A program made the translations under genes and the position numbers. The notes below the pieces were generated by a model. The model was not told where the DNA came from. It saw only the letters and a program-made list of their open reading frames with translations, and did not search any database. A DNA stretch of 6,776 bases, taken from positions 1 to 6,776 of the forward strand of contig JAADFA010000062.1 of assembly GCA_013153135.1 (NCBI GenBank). Reading direction: 5' to 3'. Positions within the stretch are counted from its first letter, which is position 1. Each line of letters begins with the position of its first letter. This stretch comes from Chloroflexota bacterium (GTDB lineage Bacteria; Chloroflexota; Anaerolineae; Anaerolineales; DRMV01). Shown here in pieces: positions 5,757 to 6,776 of this stretch.

Positions 5757-6572
5757 ATGACCGCTGAACCCTCGTTGCGCGAGATGGAGATCCTCGCTCG
5801 ACAAGCCGGAGCCATCCTCAAGACCTTGTTCGGCCATCGGCTCCAGGTTGGACACAAGTCGCACTGGATTGATTTGGTCACCGAAGCCGACCAACGCGCG
5901 GAGGCCTTTTTGCTGGCCCAACTGCGGGAACGTTATCCCGACCATGGCATCTTCGCGGAAGAAAGCGGCTCACGGCCCACCCGCCCGGACGGCCCCCGTT
6001 GGTACGTAGACCCATTGGACGGCACAGTCAATTATGCCCATGGAATGCCGTACTTCGCGGTATCCCTCGCGTACGCGGATGCCCAAGGGGTGCGCCTCGG
6101 GGTTGTCTACGCGCCTATGCAAGACGAATGTTTTTGTGCTGCCCGTGGGCAGGGCGCTTGGCTCAACGGTCGCCCAATTCGGGTGGCTCAGCGTACCCGT
6201 TTAGCTGATAGCCTGCTTATCACCGGCTTTCCTTACGACATGTGGACCAATCCGAACAACAACGTAGCCAATTACGACCGCTTTTTGCGTCGCACCCAGG
6301 GCGTGTTACGGTTGGGTGCGGCCGCGCTGGACCTGTGCTACGTAGCCGCCGGTCGGGCCGATGGCTTTTGGGAGCTGCGCCTCAAGCCCTGGGACGTGGC
6401 CGCGGGTGGGCTGATTGTGCGCGAGGCCGGTGGTGTGATTACAGACCTGGAGGGCCATCCCGATTACTTGGCTTCGGAGCAACCCTCCGTGGTCGCGGCC
6501 AATCCCATATTGCATCAACATATGCTCGCGGTGTTGCAGGGCCAGGAGCCCGAGAACCCACGGGAGGCGTAA
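5757..6572 (+). CDS. Inositol monophosphatase family phosphatase
   Basis: This 271-residue protein has the full set of motifs for this Mg2+-dependent phosphatase family (SuhB/IMPase-like). They are DLVTEAD (39-45), FAEESG (66-71, metal ligand E69), DPLDGTVN (85-92, D85 and D88) and PWDVAAG (211-217, D213), followed by VREAGG. Family members hydrolyse inositol-1-phosphate, fructose-1,6-bisphosphate, histidinol phosphate or related phosphates, and the exact substrate cannot be told from sequence. It is cytoplasmic, with no signal peptide. AGGAG at 5746-5750 lies 6 nt before the ATG at 5757, and only 24 nt separate it from the loader gene, so it is probably in the same operon. In E. coli, SuhB also assists rRNA antitermination complexes; whether that applies here is unknown. 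Confidence 0.92.
   Translation: MTAEPSLREMEILARQAGAILKTLFGHRLQVGHKSHWIDLVTEADQRAEAFLLAQLRERYPDHGIFAEESGSRPTRPDGPRWYVDPLDGTVNYAHGMPYFAVSLAYADAQGVRLGVVYAPMQDECFCAARGQGAWLNGRPIRVAQRTRLADSLLITGFPYDMWTNPNNNVANYDRFLRRTQGVLRLGAAALDLCYVAAGRADGFWELRLKPWDVAAGGLIVREAGGVITDLEGHPDYLASEQPSVVAANPILHQHMLAVLQGQEPENPREA
6562..6567 (+). promoter_or_regulatory. Ribosome site for the terminal lipoprotein gene
   Basis: GGGAGG lies within the last codons of the phosphatase gene, 6 nt before the ATG at 6574. It supports a real, translationally linked gene that runs off the window. Confidence 0.7.
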
Positions 6573-6573
6573 G

Positions 6574-6776
6574 ATGAAGCTGCCGCGTCGCATCTTTTGG
6601 GTGGTCTTGGTGAGCTTGGTTTGGGGATTGACCGCGTGCCGCGCGGGCGCCTCTGCCCCTAGACAGCTGCCAACGCCAACCGCGACCGGGGCCCCGACCG
6701 CGACAGCCACCCAACGACCTCAACCCACGCGACGCCCCACACGTACCCCTCCCCCAACGCCGACCTTGCCCGCAGG
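6574..6776 (+). CDS. Lipoprotein N-terminus (partial, runs off window end)
   Basis: The frame is open from ATG 6574 to the window end, covering 67 codons and two extra bases. Residues 1-21 form a lipoprotein signal peptide: basic MKLPRR, then a hydrophobic core IFWVVLVSLVWGL. It is followed by the lipobox LTAC with C22 as the lipidated residue. From about residue 33 the chain is rich in Thr, Pro, Ala and Arg (PTPTATGAPTATAT, then TRRPTRTPPPTPT), a disordered linker common on cell-surface lipoproteins of Chloroflexota. The functional domain lies beyond the window, so no function can be given. The start is one base after the phosphatase stop. Confidence 0.82.
   Translation, partial: MKLPRRIFWVVLVSLVWGLTACRAGASAPRQLPTPTATGAPTATATQRPQPTRRPTRTPPPTPTLPA

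Overview
The window is a GC-rich stretch of bacterial chromosome that looks like Chloroflexota, probably an Anaerolineae-like lineage. This is inferred from gene style, not from a phylogenetic marker. The clues are a DnaD-domain protein next to a zinc-finger DnaC/DnaI-type ATPase, a lipoprotein with a long Thr/Pro linker after its lipobox, extended -10 promoters of the form TGGTATAaT, and a pyrimidine-rich heptanucleotide repeat between genes. All seven genes lie on the + strand. Six are complete and the last is cut by the window end.

Layout. Positions 1-296 hold no gene. Of these, 1-205 is a degenerate 7-nt repeat region made of two iterations of the same series of heptads, and 206-296 is the leader of the first gene. 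Next comes a type II (Rhizobium etli-like) L-asparaginase (297-1355). An extended -10 promoter overlaps its stop codon and opens a two-gene unit: a membrane-anchored DsbA-like thiol oxidoreductase (1402-2148) and a fused two-domain ECF-type ABC ATPase (2160-3671). A second extended -10 promoter (3681-3689) opens a tight unit: a DnaD-domain replication protein (3716-4411), a helicase-loader-like protein with a zinc finger and two tandem AAA+ ATPase domains (4329-5732, overlapping the previous gene by 83 nt), an inositol-monophosphatase-family phosphatase (5757-6572) and the start of a lipoprotein gene (6574 to the window end). No convincing intrinsic terminator was seen, so transcription may read from one unit into the next.

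How the genes fit together. The DnaD-like and dual-AAA+ proteins form the clearest functional pair: a primosome or helicase-loading module comparable to DnaD plus DnaI of Bacillus. The other genes (asparagine catabolism, extracytoplasmic disulfide chemistry, vitamin or metal import ATPase, sugar/inositol phosphate hydrolysis, lipoprotein) look like ordinary neighbours.

The items most worth a second look are the fused dual-AAA+ loader with an altered second ATPase module, the ordered heptad repeat at 1-205, and the overlap of the two replication genes confined to their linkers. I saw no tRNA, rRNA, CRISPR array, insertion sequence or phage gene.
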